A DNA stretch of 64,000 nt from Sorex araneus (GCF_027595985.1 NC_073305.1:83389126-83453125); one strand, 5' to 3'. Counted from the first letter of the stretch, positions 1-12,828 are shown. Numbers and translations are program-made. The notes: generated by a model from the letters alone, not told the origin.

Positions 1-580
1 CTTTAACCGGTCATCTGTTCCCGGGTATTAGGGCTTTTTCCAGATTCTGGCTATTGTAAATAGTGCTGCAATACATACACAAGTGCATTTCTACTGCATT
101 TTATTTGAATTTCCAAGATATATTCCCAGAAGTGGTATTGCTGGGTCAAATGGTAAATCAATTTATAGTTTTTTTCAAATGTCCATATTGTTTTCCAAAA
201 AGGCTGAACCAGTCGGGATTCCCACCAGCAGTGAAATCGAGTTCTCTTCTCTCCACATCCACGCCAACACTTATTGCTTTTGTTATTTTGGGTGGATGCC
301 AGTCTCTGTGGTGTGAGATGATATCTCATTACTGATTTGATCTTCATCTCCTGATAATTAGTGATGCAGAGCATTTTTTAATGTGCCTTTTGGCCATTCG
401 GATTTCTTCTTTGAGAAAGTTTCTGTTCATTTCATCGCCCCATTTTCTGATGGGGTTGGATGTTTTCTTCTTGTACAGTTCAACCAGTGCCTCATATATC
501 CTTGATATTAACCCCTTGCCAGATGGGTATTGGGTGAATATCCTTTCTCATTCTGTAGACTGTCTTTGTATTCTGGTGAC
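1..580 (-). mobile_element. L1 fragment, 3' part of a 5'-inverted insertion
   Basis: This is the antisense of the end of L1 ORF2. It aligns by eye with about 16940-17540 of the long L1 in this window, sharing the antisense of the zinc-knuckle/C-terminal region. Frameshifts and stops break the frame. It runs off the left edge, so the L1 3' end and poly(A) lie outside. Together with 581-2176 it forms one twin-primed insertion. Confidence 0.9.
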
Positions 581-1215
581 TGTGCCCATAGCAAACTTTA
601 TCCTCAATGGGGAAAATCTAAAAGCCTTCTCCCTAAGATCAGGAACAGGACAAGGATTCCCATTCTCACCACTTCTATTCAATATAGTATTTGCCACAGC
701 AGTTAGGCAAGAAAAAGATATTAAGGGAATCCATATAGGAAAGGAAGAATCAAGTTCTCACTATTTGCAGATGACATTACATTATATTTAGAGAACCCTA
801 AAGCCTCTACCAAGAAGCTCTTAGAAACAATACACTTGTATAGTAAAGTCACAGGCTATAAAATCAATACCCAGAAGTCCGTGGCTTTCCTATGCGTAAA
901 TAATGAGAGAGAAGAAAGTGATATGAAAAAGGCAATCCCATTCACAATTATGTCACAGAAAATCAAGTACCTTGGAATCAGTTTAACTAAAGACGTAAAG
1001 GACCTATACAATGAAAACTATAAAACATTGCCTCAAGAAATAAAAGAGGATATGAGGAAATGGAAACACTTTCTCTGTTCATGGATTGGGAGTACTAACA
1101 TTGTCGAAATGGCAATACTTCCCAAAAGATTATACAGATTCAATGTGATCCCTATAATGGCACTCATGACATTCTTCGAAGAAATTGATCAAATACTCCT
1201 GAAATTCAAATGGAA

Positions 1216-1465
1216 CAGCTGCATTTTAGCACTGTCATCCCGTTGTTCATTAACTTGTTCAAGCAGGCACCAGTAACGTCTCCATTGTGAGACTTGTTAC
1301 TGTTTTGGGCATATTGAATACTCCACAGGTAGCTGGCCAAGCTCTGCTGTGTGGGCGGGATACTCTTGGTAGCTTTCCAGGCTTTCCGAGAGATACGGAG
1401 GAATCGAACCCGGGTCAGCCCCATGCAAGACAAACATCCTACCTGCTGTGCTATTGCTCCAGCCC
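1216..1465 (-). mobile_element. SINE-B
   Basis: Antisense copy. The RTE-like 3' end (ctgtcatcccgttgttcatt) is at the left and the tRNA-like head, with its B-box-like 'aatcgaacccgggtc', is at the right. A short duplication, aatggaa (1209-1215 and 1466-1472), flanks it within L1 ORF2. Confidence 0.9.
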
Positions 1466-1965
1466 AATGGAAAAACAAACTCCCACAAATAGTTAAAGCA
1501 ATTCTTGGGGAAAACAGATGGGGGCAACACCTTCCCCAACCTCAAACTCTACTACAAAGTGGTAATAATTAACACATCATGGTATTGGAACAAAGACAGA
1601 GCCACAGACCAATGGGATAGGGTTAAATATACTTAAACACAACTTCAAGTACATGATCATCTAACCTTTGATAAGGGAGCAAGAAATATTAAGTGGAGCA
1701 ACGAAAGTCTCTTTAACAAATGGTTCTGGCAAAACTGGATAGCTACATGCAAAAAAAAATGGGCTCAGACATTTACCTAATACCATGCACAAAAGTCAGA
1801 TCAAAGTGGACTAAAGTCCTCAACAACAGACCAGAATTCATGAGGTACATTGAATAAAAGGTCAGCAAAACCCTCCACAACATTGAAGCTAAAGGTATCC
1901 TCAAGGATGAAATGCCACTGACCAAGCAGGTGGATAGAAACAGAGATTAAAAATGGGACTATCTT

Positions 1966-2139
1966 TTTTTTTTTCTCTTTGGGTCACACCCAGCGATGCA
2001 CAGAGATTACTCCCGCCTCAAGCACTCAGGGATTACTCCTGGCGGTGCTCAGGGGACCATATGGGATGCTGGGATTTGAACAGGGGTTGGCCACGTGCAA
2101 GGCAAATGCCTTACCTACTGTGCTATCGCTCCAGCTCCC
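1966..2139 (-). mobile_element. SINE-A with perfect 17-bp TSD
   Basis: Antisense copy starting with its poly(T) (A-tail complement) and ending in the tRNA-like head. The 17-bp direct repeat aaaaatgggactatctt lies at 1949-1965 and 2140-2156. The L1 sequence resumes afterwards to about 2176. Confidence 0.93.
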
Positions 2140-2244
2140 AAAAATGGGACTATCTTAAATTAAATAGTTTCTGCACCATTTGCCATATTTTGGAACAAGA
2201 AATAGTAAGTAAATTTGCTTGTGCCAGTTAAGGAAGTAGAATTC

Positions 2245-2375
2245 GGGGTGTGTGAGAAACTGAGGATAGAGAAATAGTCACACTGGTCATGGGATTGGTG
2301 TTGGAACACCAAATGCCTGAATCAATTGTATTATGATAAACTCTGTAAATCACGATGTTTAAATAAAAATAAACC
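2245..2375 (+). mobile_element. Old L1 3'-UTR end
   Basis: Contains the recurring L1 tail signature: 'gggattggtgttggaacac', then 'aactctgtaaatcacgatg', then an A-rich end with AATAAA-like words. The same signature recurs at 38862-38996 and, antisense, near 46655. Confidence 0.6.
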
Positions 2376-3254
2376 ATATATATATAACACAACATACATA
2401 TACCCTTTTTTTAAAAGAAGATACTCAAGTACTTTACAATACTTTTTCAAAGTATTCAAGTGCTTTACATGGATAATAAACTTTAAGACCAGGGAACAAT
2501 ATAAGCTGTATAGAATTATCATTATAATAGTTATTATTACTATTATTCTTGATTTATAGGAAATATAGAAATGTAGATTTCCAAAAAAAATGTAGAATAA
2601 GTTCAAAATATTCAACTTAGTACTTAGAGTAAGATAAAGTGTTACTCCTTAGGGGAAAGAGCGTCACCTTGGCTGAATCTTTCCAATGGTATCAATTTTA
2701 GGTACTCTTTTTCATTCTATCAATAAATGACATTTGTTTTTATTATCAATTCCATTTCTCTCTTGGTGTACTATAAAAGCTGACTAAGTGTCATGTTTTT
2801 ACACATCTTGGTGAAGTAGAACATATTTCATATTTTTCAAGGTCTTTTAGTAAAGTCAATTAAGACTTTAATGTAAAATCTGGTCCTGAAAACTGATCAT
2901 TATTATCATCCTCCTTCACACAAGGATAAAGCTTAATCTTCTATTAATAGAAAAATAGAATAACAAGTATACTCTTTGTTATGGTAAACCTTACCTATTT
3001 ATTTTATTTACTGGAATTTACCAGTTTATCACAAAAAATGTAATCTACACAGTGATAAAATCATCACTATTATCTAAATTAGCATCTGTATATATGCTGA
3101 ATGACAGAAAACATTCAACATGGACAAAATATATGCCTTTTAAAGTCATTTTTCACACATAATAACATTTTATTATATTATTATCATCATTAGTATTATA
3201 TTCTAGGTGAGAAAGTATAATTTCTTATTGTATGGCCTGGTATTATGCATAAAG
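2376..3254. other. AT-rich intergenic stretch
   Basis: No gene or recognisable repeat. Short ORFs here are chance frames in AT-rich DNA. Confidence 0.6.
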
Positions 3255-3452
3255 CCATATAATTATTTTTAATTTTATTTTGGTGGGAATACCACACTTG
3301 TTGGTGCTCAGTTATTCCTCTGTGCTCAGGGATTTCTGTGTTCAGATATCACTAAGATACTGAGGGGAACATATGTGGTGCCAGGGACCAAATTGGGGTA
3401 AAGTATTGTGCAAGGCAAGTGCCTTATCCCCATACTATATCTCTAGTTCAAA
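3255..3452 (-). mobile_element. Old SINE-A
   Basis: Diverged antisense copy with 'tggtgctcagttattcctc', 'ggggaacatatgtggtgcc' and 'gcaaggcaagtgccttatcc', in the order of a reversed SINE-A body and head. Confidence 0.7.
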
Positions 3453-4511
3453 ACTGTACTTTTATATCCCACTTACTATAATGGAGGCCAAAGTCTCTAA
3501 AAAGGTTAGGACACAGAGGATCTGAGTATGCCATAGAGAATCAGTAAAATTGGGGGATTGTCACGGTGGATTAGGTATGATTTATTGAATTGACCTCAGT
3601 ATTAACCTCACAGTTTAAATCATGTTCTAGAGTAAATGTTATTGACCTTGTTTCTTTGCTACCACAGATAGAAAGTTTCTTAACATTTTTTCAGCCTTTA
3701 GTAGATCACACATATAAAAGTATTATCAAAAGTATCAAAGTGCATTTTTAGTAACATTCACCAAGACAATGCACGTTGTTTTAAGAATCTCAACATTCTT
3801 ATCAGTATACTTTCAAGGAACTACAAGAAAACTTTGTTTTTAAATGGCATGGCAAATTTAGTTTTGAAAAGCTCTATTTGACAATTTTTCATTTTGAAAA
3901 TCAAGATTTTTTCTGATATTAATTGTGTAGACATTTTAAAAGTCTTTAAATATATGTACTAAATTTATAAAAGTCAAGAGTGCAATGCAGAGAGATACAT
4001 AAGGCATGCAGGCTTTAAAAAAACAATAAAATATATTGCTAAAAGAGAAGTCAAGGATTCATATTCAAGGATATATTTCTTTTAAAAAGAAAGGTATGAA
4101 ATAGTCTTTTTAACTACCTTCATTGTTGTATCTCTCTGCATAATCAATCTAATTTTGTCTATTGGGGTCCTATCTCAACGTAAGAAAAATCTTATAATAT
4201 ACTTTGACTTTAGGAAAAGACCTTTTTTTTCTCGGCTACCATCCTCAATCGTCTAGCAACGTCAGTTTGAGTTCTATTTTGAGGAGAAAAATAAATAAAT
4301 CCTGAATATTGTTCTGAGGAAAAGTTAAAAATCTATTCATAATTTTTCCTGCCTCTTAAATAACTTTATTTTAGAAGTAAAAATTCTCTCATGGAAAAAT
4401 CAGAATAAGGAAAAGATTTTCCCTGGACTATATGTCCATCAAAATATAATTTTATAAATATATTCAAATCTGAATATGACAAACACTTATTTAAACAAAA
4501 CACCCAAAGAT
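3453..4511. other. AT-rich intergenic stretch
   Basis: About 1 kb without a recognisable gene or repeat. Confidence 0.55.
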
Positions 4512-4680
4512 ACTAAAGAGATGGTACAGCGGGTAGGGTACTTGCCTTGCATGTAACTGTCCAAGTTCAATCCCCGGCATCTTATTTGGTACCTGAGCAC
4601 AGCCAGGAATAATTTCCAAATGCAGATCCCAGAGTAACTCTTATCCATTGCCAATTGTAGCCCCCAAACAAACAAATATA
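4512..4680 (+). mobile_element. SINE-A, diverged
   Basis: tRNA-like head (gatggtacagcgggtaggg, ttgccttgcatgt), then 'ttcaatccccggcatc' and an A-rich tail. Several substitutions in the body suggest an older copy. Confidence 0.82.
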
Positions 4681-4997
4681 TTTTTAAAATTAAAATAAAT
4701 TGCAACAAAAGAATGGTATAAAATCAGATCCATATTATGGAATGCAAATTAAAATATATAATTTTCTACCTATGAAACCAACACAAAACAATATGACCTA
4801 AGATGGGAAGGAAGAGATTTAAAATAATAAATATTATGAAAGTAAGCATCTTGAAAAGAGAGTTTTCAGGCTTGCTTTGCTCCCTCTAGCCTATGTTCTT
4901 CTCTCTTTGTTTGCTCTGTTCCATTTTTGAGACGCTTGTGTTTTCTCTTTCCTCACATATTTCTAAGTAAATTTTGTTCATTAAAATTATAATGCTA

Positions 4998-5179
4998 GGG
5001 CCTGGAGTGATAGCACAGCGGGTAGGACGTTTGTCTTGCACACGGCTGACCCAGGTTCAATCCCAGCATCCCGTATTGTTCCCCGAGCACCGCCAGGAGT
5101 AATTCCTGAGTGAATGAGCCAAGAGTAACCCCTGTGCTTTGCTGGGTGTGATTCCCCCCCCCAAAAAAAAACAAAAAAC
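4998..5179 (+). mobile_element. SINE-A with 10-bp TSD
   Basis: Complete copy: A-box-like 'gatagcacagcgg', B-box-like 'ggttcaatccc', body, and A-rich tail after a C-run. The duplication tataatgcta is at 4988-4997 and 5180-5189. Confidence 0.92.
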
Positions 5180-5360
5180 TATAATGCTAAAAAGTAAAAA
5201 TAAAAAATATATAAAGCTATAATGCTTTTAAAATAACAGATTAAAGGAGAATTTGGCTTCCATTAATAGGGACACTAAAAATATCAAGGCGTTATAATGG
5301 TTGGTTGCATAATGAGACTACCGTTGAATATCAGAAGAGAAGAGACAGAGTTGAATTTCT

Positions 5361-5545
5361 ATTTTTTTTCTATTTTTTTTTGCTTTTTGGGTCACACCTG
5401 GCATTGCACAGGGGTTACTCCTGGCTCATGCACTCAGAAACTACTTCTGGCAGTGCTTTGGGGACCATATGGAATGCTGGGAATCAATCTTGGGCGGCCA
5501 CATGCAAGGCAAACGCCCTGCCCGCCATGCTATTGCTCCAGCCCC
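5361..5545 (-). mobile_element. SINE-A with 15-bp TSD
   Basis: Antisense full copy starting with a T-rich run and ending 'tgctattgctccagccc'. The duplication cagagttgaatttct is at 5346-5360 and 5546-5560. Confidence 0.93.
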
Positions 5546-5671
5546 CAGAGTTGAATTTCTTGCTCATGCTAGAGAACATGCCGCCTGGGTCTAGTGTCCT
5601 CCATCAAAGCCCACTAGTTATCATATCCCATATCTTCAGATAGCATAACATTCAAGAATTCATGAACTTTA

Positions 5672-5735
5672 AATATATATATTATATATTTATATATAAC
5701 ATACAAATATCTGAGATTTTATGTTATATATATTA
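5672..5735. repeat. AT-rich simple repeat
   Basis: Imperfect TATATA tract without flanking SINE sequence. Confidence 0.6.
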
Positions 5736-5837
5736 TTCCCCATTTTCCAGTAGCTAGGTAGTCACACCCACAAACTGCCACCCCCCTGCCCCACCAAGAA
5801 CTGTGTAATCCCATCAATGACAAACATCCAGAGACTA

Positions 5838-6198
5838 TAAAACTAAGCTCCCAGAAGAGAGCAACAAAGAGTCTTTGCCCGACGACTGGTTGTTTTCAGA
5901 TGTTGGCCACATAACATCAGATAGCCTAGTTCTCCCTCTTAGAGTACCTGGCAAGCTACCAAGTGTTTCCTGTCCACATGGGAGAGAGCCTGGCACGCTC
6001 CCTGTGGCATATTCATATGCCAAATACAGTAACAAAGATGGGTCTCATTCCCCTGACCCTGAAGAGCCTCTAAGGCACCATTGGGAAGGATGAGCAAAGA
6101 GAGGCTGCTAAAATCTCAGGGCTAGGATGAATGGAGATGTTACTCAGCCTGCTCAAGCAAATTGATGATCAATGGGATGACAGTGATACAGTGATATA
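5838..6198 (+). mobile_element. SINE-C
   Basis: Shares with 25997-26329 the order: 'gcctagttctccctct', 'acctggcaagctac', 'atatgccaaa-acagtaacaa', 'cattcccctgaccctgaa', 'aggatgaatggagatgttac', then a tail of ACAGTGATA units. The left end is uncertain because the head is not tRNA-like in the SINE-A/B manner. Confidence 0.75.
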
Positions 6199-8006
6199 AG
6201 TAGGTGAGTATCATATAGAAGTATGAATACTCAGATAAGAATGATTTGTTCACTGATTGGTACTTCGATTTTCTAATTATTTGACTTTCAGATGATTATC
6301 CATTGACTGACTTGTAAAAGCAGGTTTACCAAGGTTAAATGCTGCTGGTTAAATGCTGTTGATTGAGTAAATAAATTTGCAACAAATCCTGAATGCATGT
6401 CTTGTCACTGCTACAGTACATTGTCTTTTCCCAAGAAAGACTATGTTTTTTTTATAATTTCCAACTGTAAAATATGATTCCTTTCAATTACACATTTCAT
6501 TTTGTTATGGTGGCATTGGATGATAAGGGAAGGGTACCAGGTGATCTGGAATATATTTAGTTCTTTAAAGCTGACTTGGAAAATAGGTGGACAGTAAAAT
6601 AGAAAATGAGATGACTGTGGATCAGATATTGTATGATATAAATAAAAAGGGGCAGAGTTTTGAAGCTCATTGACCCCTAACTTGTGGCTGTATAGATAGC
6701 AGGAAAGTAGAAGTTCTCAACCAGGGACACATGGATAGTGGATTAAATAAATAATCTGGGCTCAACGGACTTGGGGCAGAGATCTGCTTCCCCCAAACTC
6801 CAGTGACCCAGGAGTCACATCCATAAGCCACCTCCTGCCAGCACCAGATAATCTCCTCATCGACCACCCTCCAGAACTTGTGGCTGCTTCTCCTGGAAGG
6901 GAGCATAAAATGAGGCCCCCATAACCTTGCCACCAAACTTCACACGAGTGATGCCCTTGTCTTAAAAATAAGACAAGGGGTGAGGGAACCACTATCCTAG
7001 ACCATTGAGTGGTCCAATAACAAATGATAGAACATCAAGCCCCAGAAAAAGGACTCAAGTTATAAGATTCAGACTCAGAACTTAGATCCCGAAGTTATTC
7101 ACTCTGTCAAACACTGCTAAGGACAGGACCAGATGCTTGTTCAGGAGAGACTAGTAAATATCAAAGGAATAAAACTAAAATGCATGCTGGACTGGGGCTA
7201 GCTAAGGGACAGGGTGAATGATGTCATGCATTAGGACAAAAAAGAGCGAGAGAGACCTGAACATTGGGGAAGCACCTAAAGTCTTCTACGTAAATATTCA
7301 AAAAACTATAAACTCATGAAGATCTGGAGTTTTTTATGCAAATATTTCATACAGTATTCAGGGATACATGCACTCAGAAATAAAAACATTTTCCTACTGA
7401 CATATTGTGGCACCCAATATTAGTGGTAGTGTGTAACAGAGGCTTGCACAGAAGACCAGAAAAAGTCAGTCTTGATAATTATACCTTTTGATTCATGTTG
7501 TGTGATGAATCATGGACCTCAACAAAGAAATGTCCAGTGCCTATGATTGTAACACTATTTTCATAGATTATTTTTGCAGACATGAATGCATCAAGAATAT
7601 CAAGATGAGTTCATCTTGTATTCTTTGGGTGGCACAAAGATCTGATTGCAAGTTTTGTTGTAAGAGACAGAGTAGAATGAGACCAGACTGAATATAACAG
7701 ATTATTATATAAAGGCAATGCAAGTGAGGATTGTCTGCCTCAAGGGACACACAACTACAAAAGACCAGAAAAATGATCTCCTAGAGCCTCAAGAGGAAGT
7801 AAATATCTGTCAATATCTTTTTTTGAAAATAAATAAGTATTTTCTTCAATATTGTGAAAGAATAAATTCCTGCTGCTTCAAATCTGTTTCTGATAATTTG
7901 TCATGGAATTATAAGAAAATAATAGTTATCTTGGATAAACCTTCAAAATATTTATTTTACATGGGAAATGTAGTACAATGATATCCTTGCATATTTATAA
8001 TGCTTT
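6199..8006. other. Unassigned intergenic stretch
   Basis: No gene recognised. A more GC-rich patch (about 6640-7000) could be an old repeat that I cannot name. It contains a perfect hairpin at 6954-6979. Confidence 0.5.
6954..6979. repeat. Perfect 11-bp inverted repeat, 4-nt loop
   Basis: Arms cccttgtctta (6954-6964) and taagacaaggg (6969-6979) separated by AAAA. Function unknown; no ORF or transcription unit can be tied to it. Confidence 0.85.
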
Positions 8007-8016
8007 TTTATAATAA

Positions 8017-8258
8017 TACGGCTGGAGCACAGTGGGTAGGGCATTTGCCTTGCACGTGGCTGACCCAGGTTCGATTCCTCTGTCCCTCTTGGAGAGCCCA
8101 GCAAGCTACTGAGAGTATCCAACCTGAACGGCAGAGCCTGGCAGGCTCCCCGTGGCATATTCAATATGCCAAAAACAGTAACAAGTCTCACAATGGAAAC
8201 GTTACTGGTGCCCACTCAAGCAAATCAATGAACAATGGGCTGACAGTGACAGTGACAG
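8017..8258 (+). mobile_element. SINE-B with 10-bp TSD
   Basis: tRNA-like head, body 'gcaagctactgagagtatcc', 'aatatgccaaaaacagtaac', 'ggaaacgttactggtgccc', and tail 'tgacagtgacagtgacag'. The duplication tttataataa is at 8007-8016 and 8259-8268. There is no poly(A). Confidence 0.93.
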
Positions 8259-8268
8259 TTTATAATAA

Positions 8269-8981
8269 AAATCAATCAAACATTATACCTCTAAGTAAAA
8301 AATTGCATATTTTTATTATGTAATTTGGATTATAATTTAAAGTAATATTGTTAATTGTTGAGAGTAAAACATAATGAAGCTAGTTAAAGCTGACACCTTT
8401 TGCTATCAAATTAAATCTTAAATTTTCTTTTGCTCTCTTTACTTAGTTTTTAGTTCTGCTTTTTCTAGGTCATCCAGTATACAATTCCTATTACTGAAAT
8501 TGCTAGAGCAAAAAAAGCAATGACATGTATTAAATTGCATTAAGGAAGTTTTTTTTGAAAGAAAACTTAGAACTTTCTAATGTTTAGTACTTATAAATAT
8601 CCCAAATTTGGTATAAAAATAACTGAGGTCCAAATGGCAATAAAATGTTTCAATTAATTTCAGTTTAGTTTGAAATATAATGATAATTTGTTATAATACT
8701 AGATACATGAAAAAGGGAATGAAATATAACATTCATCATATAGCTGCAGAGTGAGAAAACTTTATGAATGTACTGGTTGACAAATGACTGCCTAGTATCT
8801 CTATAAAACAACATAGATAGAATTGCATATCTATACAACCCCTACCTTTACGTACCAAGAAGCAATAATTTGCAGAACAGAGACATTCAGAGACTAACTT
8901 AAAGAATTGTCAAGAATAATTCTCTAGGTAATATTTTGGTACATTAACCTATGAGTGAAAACTGGAGAGAAAAAAGTTATT
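8269..8981. other. AT-rich intergenic stretch
   Basis: Nothing recognisable. Confidence 0.55.
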
Positions 8982-9176
8982 AGAAGGATGGAGAGACAGT
9001 AAAATGAATAAGGTCCTTGCCTTGCACACGACTTACCCAGATTTGATTCCTGGCATCCCATCCCAAATTCCTGAGCCTGCCAGGAGTAATCTCTGAGCAT
9101 AGAACCAGCAAAAGCCCTAAATACTGGTACATTTTACTAAAAAAAAACAAAAACAAAAACAAAAAAACAAAATTAC
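8982..9176 (+). mobile_element. Old SINE-A
   Basis: 'ccttgccttgcacacgac', 'ttcctggcatccca', 'gccaggagtaatctctgagca', then a tail of AAAAAC units. Confidence 0.8.
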
Positions 9177-10299
9177 AAAACTGTATTAGGCACTTCTTGA
9201 AACAATCCAGATGTAGCAAAAACTACACATAATACCAACATTCATCTTTTTCTGTGTTAATGTTAGAATTTGTTATGTTATCACATATTTTAATATACTA
9301 TTATATGGCAAAGTGTTAATATTTCAAAACATATTTAGAAAGTTTTATTTCTTAGGGGTCCTTTAATATGGATCAGACCATCTGGTTAAACTCAGGTTCT
9401 CAAAGTGGAAAGAGATATTCATGTGACGCTAATGAAAATTGGTCTAGAAGAAACGCTGTAATCTCTTGTATTCTGCACTTTTTAATGTAGACATACAAAC
9501 TAACACTAAAAAAAACCCTTTGAACCATAAAAACAAAAACCTATACAGAATAAGGCAGAGAAACATTCTCATGTATATCTCATCTCCTCTTATACAACTG
9601 ATTAATTTTGTATAATCTGGAAAGGGTAGTGTCACCCTATGGATGGGAAGGACTGTGATAGAGGATATAAGCACACTGGTGGCGAATGTGGTGTGGCAAC
9701 ATGGTACCTCTTAAAACTCATAAACATTTACAAAAATATCAAGAAAAAGTCACCATAATGCTCAGAGATATAAGAAATATTCTATTCCCTTAAAAATGAC
9801 TTTTGTAAAATCTAATTTAGAGCAAACAACATTTCAGAAGCAACCTATTTATCATTAATTCTTATTATATTTTAAATGAAGAGTTAACATTTGGGATTTT
9901 TTTATTTAGAATATGGAAATGCAGTAAATGTTTATGCCTTTATATATATATAAATGCTAAGGAACCATTGCATAATAAATAAATAAGGTTAATAAATGAT
10001 GATACATCTCATAATTGGGACTGCTTTGTTATAAATCTATAACCAATATGGCCACTTGTGCAAAAGTTTATGTCCTCTGTTGAATTTTGAAAGGGTTTCT
10101 CTCCCTGAATTGTAGAAAGTAAACTTAATGAAACCTGATTTATGGACGTGACCACAGAAAATATTCGGTGTTTAAAAAATAAGTCACCCAATGGAGTTTG
10201 TACATGACCTCAGGCTAGTGATAGTGTATTAAGAACCAGGAAACATATGAGAGCTAATGAAAAGAATAAGAATAGATGGAAGTAACAGAAATTAAGTTT
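9177..10299. other. AT-rich intergenic stretch
   Basis: No gene or repeat that I can name. Confidence 0.55.
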
Positions 10300-10480
10300 G
10301 GGGAGTCAGGGAGATAATACAGCAGGTAGAGCATTTGCTTTACATGCAGTGAACCCAGGTTGATCTCAGGCACCCCATATGGTCCTTTGAGTACAACTAG
10401 GAGTGATTCATGACTTTAGAACCATGACTGACCCTTGAGCATCATTGGGTATAGCATTCCCCCAAAACATAAATAAATTG
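10300..10480 (+). mobile_element. Old SINE-A
   Basis: Diverged copy with 'gataatacagcaggtagagc', 'caccccatatggtcctttga' and an A-rich end 'aaaacataaataaa'. Confidence 0.78.
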
Positions 10481-11149
10481 AAAGTTTCACCCTAAATTAA
10501 TGAGCATGTATAAGAAAATAGAGGAGGCATCAGAAAAAGAATTCATAACTCTTATAGAAGAGAGAAACTTTTAATTAGGAGAGGGTTATTTGTGATATAC
10601 AAAGACAAATAAGAAACTTACATTTGGCATCATCATGTAGTGAAAAATTCAACAGAGGCATTGATATATGAGAAATGTGTCTTCACTTTTAATAAATCTG
10701 AAACTCCTCCCATAACCTGGGTGGTTATCTACATAACACTTGGCCAAATGAAGCCTGCAAGATAGAAATATATCTCAGGAATATTCCAGTCTGAAATTCT
10801 GTCTTTAAAAAAAAATTACTTTCCTCCTAACACATTTTGGCAGAAGTTCAGATGTTGGATTTAAGACTCCATAAATAACCTCGTGACATTGATTACTGAA
10901 CTCTAGCTATGAGGTTTTCTATTTTGATCAAAACCTACAGAGAGTTGATTTTCATGACCTATTTGTAGCCCCTGGACATACTCAGGAGTCATTTTAGTTC
11001 ACTGTGTCAGTAATTATAAGGACTTATCTATTAGTGTCAATTCAGACCTACAGTTCTCAGATCTCATACTAAACAGAAATCTTTTCAAAGCTATTTTGAA
11101 GAAAAGATAGATTGTGAATTTCCCGAGTAACAAAGATAGGTATGATAAT
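10481..11149. other. AT-rich intergenic stretch
   Basis: Nothing recognisable. Confidence 0.5.
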
Positions 11150-11333
11150 TTTTTGTTTCCTTTGCTTTTGGGGGGAGTAGGTTACACCTAGAAGTGCTCA
11201 AAGCTTACTCCTGGGTCTGTGCTCAGGAATTCTGGAGGGTTTGGGAACCAGACAGGGTGTCAAGATCAAAACTGGGTCAGAATTCAACTAGTCCTTAGTT
11301 TTTCTTTACTTACTATGCTGTCTCCAGCCCCCA
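11150..11333 (-). mobile_element. Old SINE-A
   Basis: Antisense copy: 'gggttacacctagaagtgct'-like start, then 'cttactcctgggtctgtgct', ending 'tgctgtctccagccccc'. Confidence 0.72.
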
Positions 11334-11595
11334 AGTTACGACCATGTTACTTTTCTGGGTTCTACCCAGTGTTTTTATATGTAGATTAAAATAAACATTA
11401 TAAAAATTCTTACAACTATAATGTTGTTCTAAAGATATCCCAATTTAAAAAATATGTGCACACAATTGAATTTATATAGTTCTCTAATTTCAAATGAAAT
11501 GAATGTCCAATCGGACTCATTCCTAAAATGCTGGTTTCTGTGAATAATACCAGTTAAGTAGAGAGATAAGAATATATGGTTCTATTAGTTTAGTT

Positions 11596-11708
11596 TAGTC
11601 AGAGTTACACAAGAATCATTCCTGGTGGAGTTGGAGGGATCATATATGGTAGCAGAGATATTGTAGCAGAGATATTACACTTCACTGCTGTACTATTTTT
11701 TCAGCCTC
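11596..11708 (-). mobile_element. Degenerate SINE-A fragment
   Basis: 'agttacacaagaatcattcc', 'gggatcatatatggtagcag' and 'tgctgtactattttttcagcc' follow the order of an antisense SINE-A with internal losses. Confidence 0.5.
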
Positions 11709-12204
11709 CCGAATATACCATTTTTGAACTTTTAAAAAAAGATTTTTAAAAGTTCAGAGAGTTAAAGGGAGTGGAGGAAGCAATTTCCTATCACAGAATC
11801 AATATGATACATAGGTTTTAAAAGGACCTCCAAATTATTTTTTTTCTTAGGTACAGAATTTACATAATCCAATTCTATTGGGAGTGGGTGGGTTTAAGCT
11901 AATCAAGTAGGCAGGCACCTTAAACTTTAAAGATCTGAGATGGCAGAAGTAATAAACCGTGACCTTATGTGGAAGTAAATATAGTTGTAAAAAGCAGTGA
12001 CCTTTAGAAATTGATAATGATATTGGGTTTAAAAATAGAAGGAAGTACACAGCATAGTTCACTAGAGACAGAGTGATTCAATTCTGTCAGTAATCAGTCA
12101 ATTTGTAAGAGGTTCTAAGCCTCAGATGAGGCCGTAGTTCTATTCAATCCATTGATGACAACCTTTGGAGACATTGAAAAAAGGAGCTGTGCACATATTT
12201 GTAT
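11709..12204. other. Intergenic stretch
   Basis: No gene or named repeat seen. Confidence 0.5.
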
Positions 12205-12773
12205 ATTCACTAAAAATAAAATATGAGGGGGCCTCAAGGCGAGTCTCTCTCCCTGCCGCCTGAGTTCCATAGTCTCACGCCTCTTCTTCCACCCAGGGGA
12301 GGTCGATGGTGATGGGCAGGCGAAGGAAGGAACAAGGGCCAGGCTGGTTGGTGTCAGTTGCAGTCTATTCCAATCTCCTCTGATTCTCCTTCTGCTTCTT
12401 CCTCCCCCATGTTACTTAATTCTCCTTCGGATTACACATAGGTGGGGTCATACAGTCAACAGAGGTAAAGTCTTTCCCTCAGGGGAAGCTTCTTGTAGGA
12501 CAGATTCTCATTCAGCAGGACGACCTACCCAAGAGTGGAATCCCATGGGTGTGTTTGTCCTCTCCTTATCCAACAAACATATAAATATTCATAATATTAA
12601 TCATTTTGTGGGGCTGGAGAGATAGCACAGCGGGTAGGGCGTTTGCCTTGCACGCAGCCGACCCGGGTTCAAATCCCAGCATCCCATATGGTCCCCTGAG
12701 CACTGGCCAGGGGTAATTCCTGAGTGTAGAGCCAGGAGTAACCCCTGTGCATCGCCAGGTGTGACCCAAAAAC

Positions 12774-12828
<55 letters not shown>

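Larger units (their letters stand above)
581..2176 (+). mobile_element. L1 ORF2 reverse-transcriptase segment, inverted relative to 1-580
   Basis: Plus-strand L1 ORF2 from before the catalytic FADD box (near 766-780, reading L-F-A-D-D) through the thumb and downstream region. It corresponds to the complement of about 18685 to 17550 in the long L1. A frameshift precedes the FADD box and other frames are closed, so it is a dead fragment. Two SINEs interrupt it, at 1216-1465 and 1966-2139. Confidence 0.88.

Noticed and set aside
6667-6992. Overlapping 76- and 89-codon minus-strand ORFs
   Set aside because: Two frames open over the same patch, no recognisable domain or start context, and a hairpin within; no support for a gene.
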